Origin: Martelella alba
GTDB lineage: Bacteria > Pseudomonadota > Alphaproteobacteria > Rhizobiales > Rhizobiaceae
DNA: 64,000 bases
Direction of reading: 5' to 3'
NCBI RefSeq assembly: GCF_006516955.1
Contig: NZ_VHLG01000004.1
Coordinates: 248,001-312,000, forward strand
Shown here piece by piece: positions 63,254 to 64,000 of the stretch. The position numbers were made by a program, and so were the translations under genes. Each line of letters starts with the position of its first letter. Positions within the stretch are counted from its first letter, which is position 1. The notes beneath the pieces are model-generated. The model was not told the DNA's origin and did no database searches. It worked only from the letters and a program-made list of their open reading frames with translations.

Positions 63254-64000
63254 TTAAAACTGCGGCGCCTCGACACCTGCTGCACGATGGGCAGCGATCA
63301 CCGTATTGGCCATCAGCATGGTGATCGTCATCGGACCAACGCCGCCCGGCACCGGCGTGATCGCGCCGGCGATCTTTTCGACGGCGGAAAAATCAACATC
63401 ACCGATCAGCCGCGTCTTGCCCTCACCCTTTTCCGGCGCCGGAACACGGGTGATGCCGACATCAATCACTGTGGCACCCGGCTTGACCCAATCTGCCTTG
63501 ACCATTTCTGCCCGCCCCGTGGCCGCGACCAGAATATCGGCCTGACGGCAAACAGCGGCCAGATCAGCGGTACGTGAATGCGCCATGGTGACTGTCGCAT
63601 TGGCAGCCAGCAAAAGTCGCCCCATAGGCCGCCCAAACAGGTTGGAACGGCCGATCACGACGGCCGACAGGCCCGAGAGATCATCGCCCCGTTCACGGCG
63701 CACAAGCACCATGGCACCGGCAGGTGTGCAGGAAATCAGGCCCGTCTTGAAATCGCCCGTCGCAAGCTTGCCGGCATTGACGACATTGAGGCCATCGACG
63801 TCCTTTTCCGGCAGGATCATCTGCACCACCCGGTCCTCGTCCAGATGACGCGGCAACGGCAGCTGCACGAGGACACCATGGACCGAAGGATCGGCATTCA
63901 GCGCCGCGACGTGGGCTTCAAGATCCGCCTGACTTGTATCGGCATCAAGTGTGATCTGTATTGAATGAAACCCGCATTCCTTGGCGCGACGCCCCTTGGC
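63254..64000 (-). CDS. folD: Bifunctional methylenetetrahydrofolate dehydrogenase/cyclohydrolase FolD (5' end outside window)
   Basis: The C-terminal 248 residues of FolD, which interconverts one-carbon tetrahydrofolate forms. The open frame continues past the right edge, so the start is missing. Motifs are [20 protein letters not shown]-like [11 protein letters not shown], the NAD(P) site [18 protein letters not shown] and the C-terminal [20 protein letters not shown]. An internal GTG near 63868 is not the real start. Confidence 0.96.
   Translation of the reverse strand, partial: AKGRRAKECGFHSIQITLDADTSQADLEAHVAALNADPSVHGVLVQLPLPRHLDEDRVVQMILPEKDVDGLNVVNAGKLATGDFKTGLISCTPAGAMVLVRRERGDDLSGLSAVVIGRSNLFGRPMGRLLLAANATVTMAHSRTADLAAVCRQADILVAATGRAEMVKADWVKPGATVIDVGITRVPAPEKGEGKTRLIGDVDFSAVEKIAGAITPVPGGVGPMTITMLMANTVIAAHRAAGVEAPQF

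Noticed and set aside
1-64000. CRISPR arrays, IS elements or rRNA genes
   Set aside because: I saw no regularly spaced repeats, transposase domains or rRNA signatures anywhere in the window.

Overview
The window is a stretch of alphaproteobacterial chromosome, most likely from the Rhizobiales and probably Rhizobiaceae. The evidence is the gene content and order: ffh next to chorismate mutase; dapF, mtaB, ftsY, yciB, ccmGDCBA and acnA in a row; a PodJ-type polarity protein; a TSUP/TIGR02186 pair; a ligase-associated helicase with PdeM; and a RIME-like intergenic repeat before ftsY. Coding density is high. Convergent genes are often only 3 to 9 bases apart, and many operon partners overlap by 1 to 8 bases. 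I see no phage, IS element, integrase or CRISPR array.

Layout. 1-8.7 kb: chorismate mutase and ffh (minus), an MBL-fold hydrolase, an AlkD-like DNA repair protein, an EamA transporter, dapF, a tandem pair of unrecognised paralogous membrane proteins, then mtaB. 8.8-17.2 kb: a palindromic repeat, ftsY and yciB converging on the cytochrome c maturation operon ccmABCDG (including a small ccmD), then divergent acnA with a clear terminator. 17.2-25.2 kb: a Gfo/Idh/MocA oxidoreductase, a periplasmic DUF1223 protein, a 1289-residue PodJ-like protein and the TSUP/TIGR02186 pair. 25.2-33.4 kb: PdeM and Lhr-like helicase, two tandem YitT paralogues, a TPR methyltransferase, a small membrane protein with a CAP-domain lipoprotein, and pyrD with DUF952. 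33.7-37.8 kb: an orphan LuxR-type response regulator, a LexA-like S24 regulator, a TerB protein, then a cellulose-synthase-like GT2 enzyme behind an AT-rich leader. 37.9-42.3 kb: marR-emrB-emrA efflux operon, a DUF1647 glycosyltransferase-like gene with an AT-rich upstream, and tRNA-Gly(CCC). 42.3-50.5 kb: a mercuric-reductase-like flavoprotein with DUF4126, a DUF475/TerC-like gene behind a long structured leader, a sodium-symporter/histidine kinase hybrid, and an aminotransferase. 50.5-57.3 kb: a second drug-efflux locus (tetR divergent from emrA-emrB) and a TRAP transporter dctQMP. 57.5-64 kb: tRNA-Leu(CAG), a SelW-like protein, a glutamine amidotransferase, a decayed GFA gene, an Omp10-like lipoprotein, succinate-semialdehyde dehydrogenase, a stand-alone RAM domain, an MFS transporter, and folD running off the end.

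Most genes are housekeeping. The parts I would look at again are: (1) the roughly 240-nt leader of the DUF475 gene, which has several perfect hairpins, a competing pairing and a terminator-like stem directly before the ribosome binding site; (2) the tandem paralogous membrane proteins between dapF and mtaB; (3) two roughly 250-bp complex palindromic elements in opposite orientation near 54.1 and 59.8 kb; (4) clear inverted-repeat operators before the two efflux loci; and (5) AT-rich control regions before two surface-sugar type genes. All family assignments come from reading motifs and recalled family knowledge; no database search was run.
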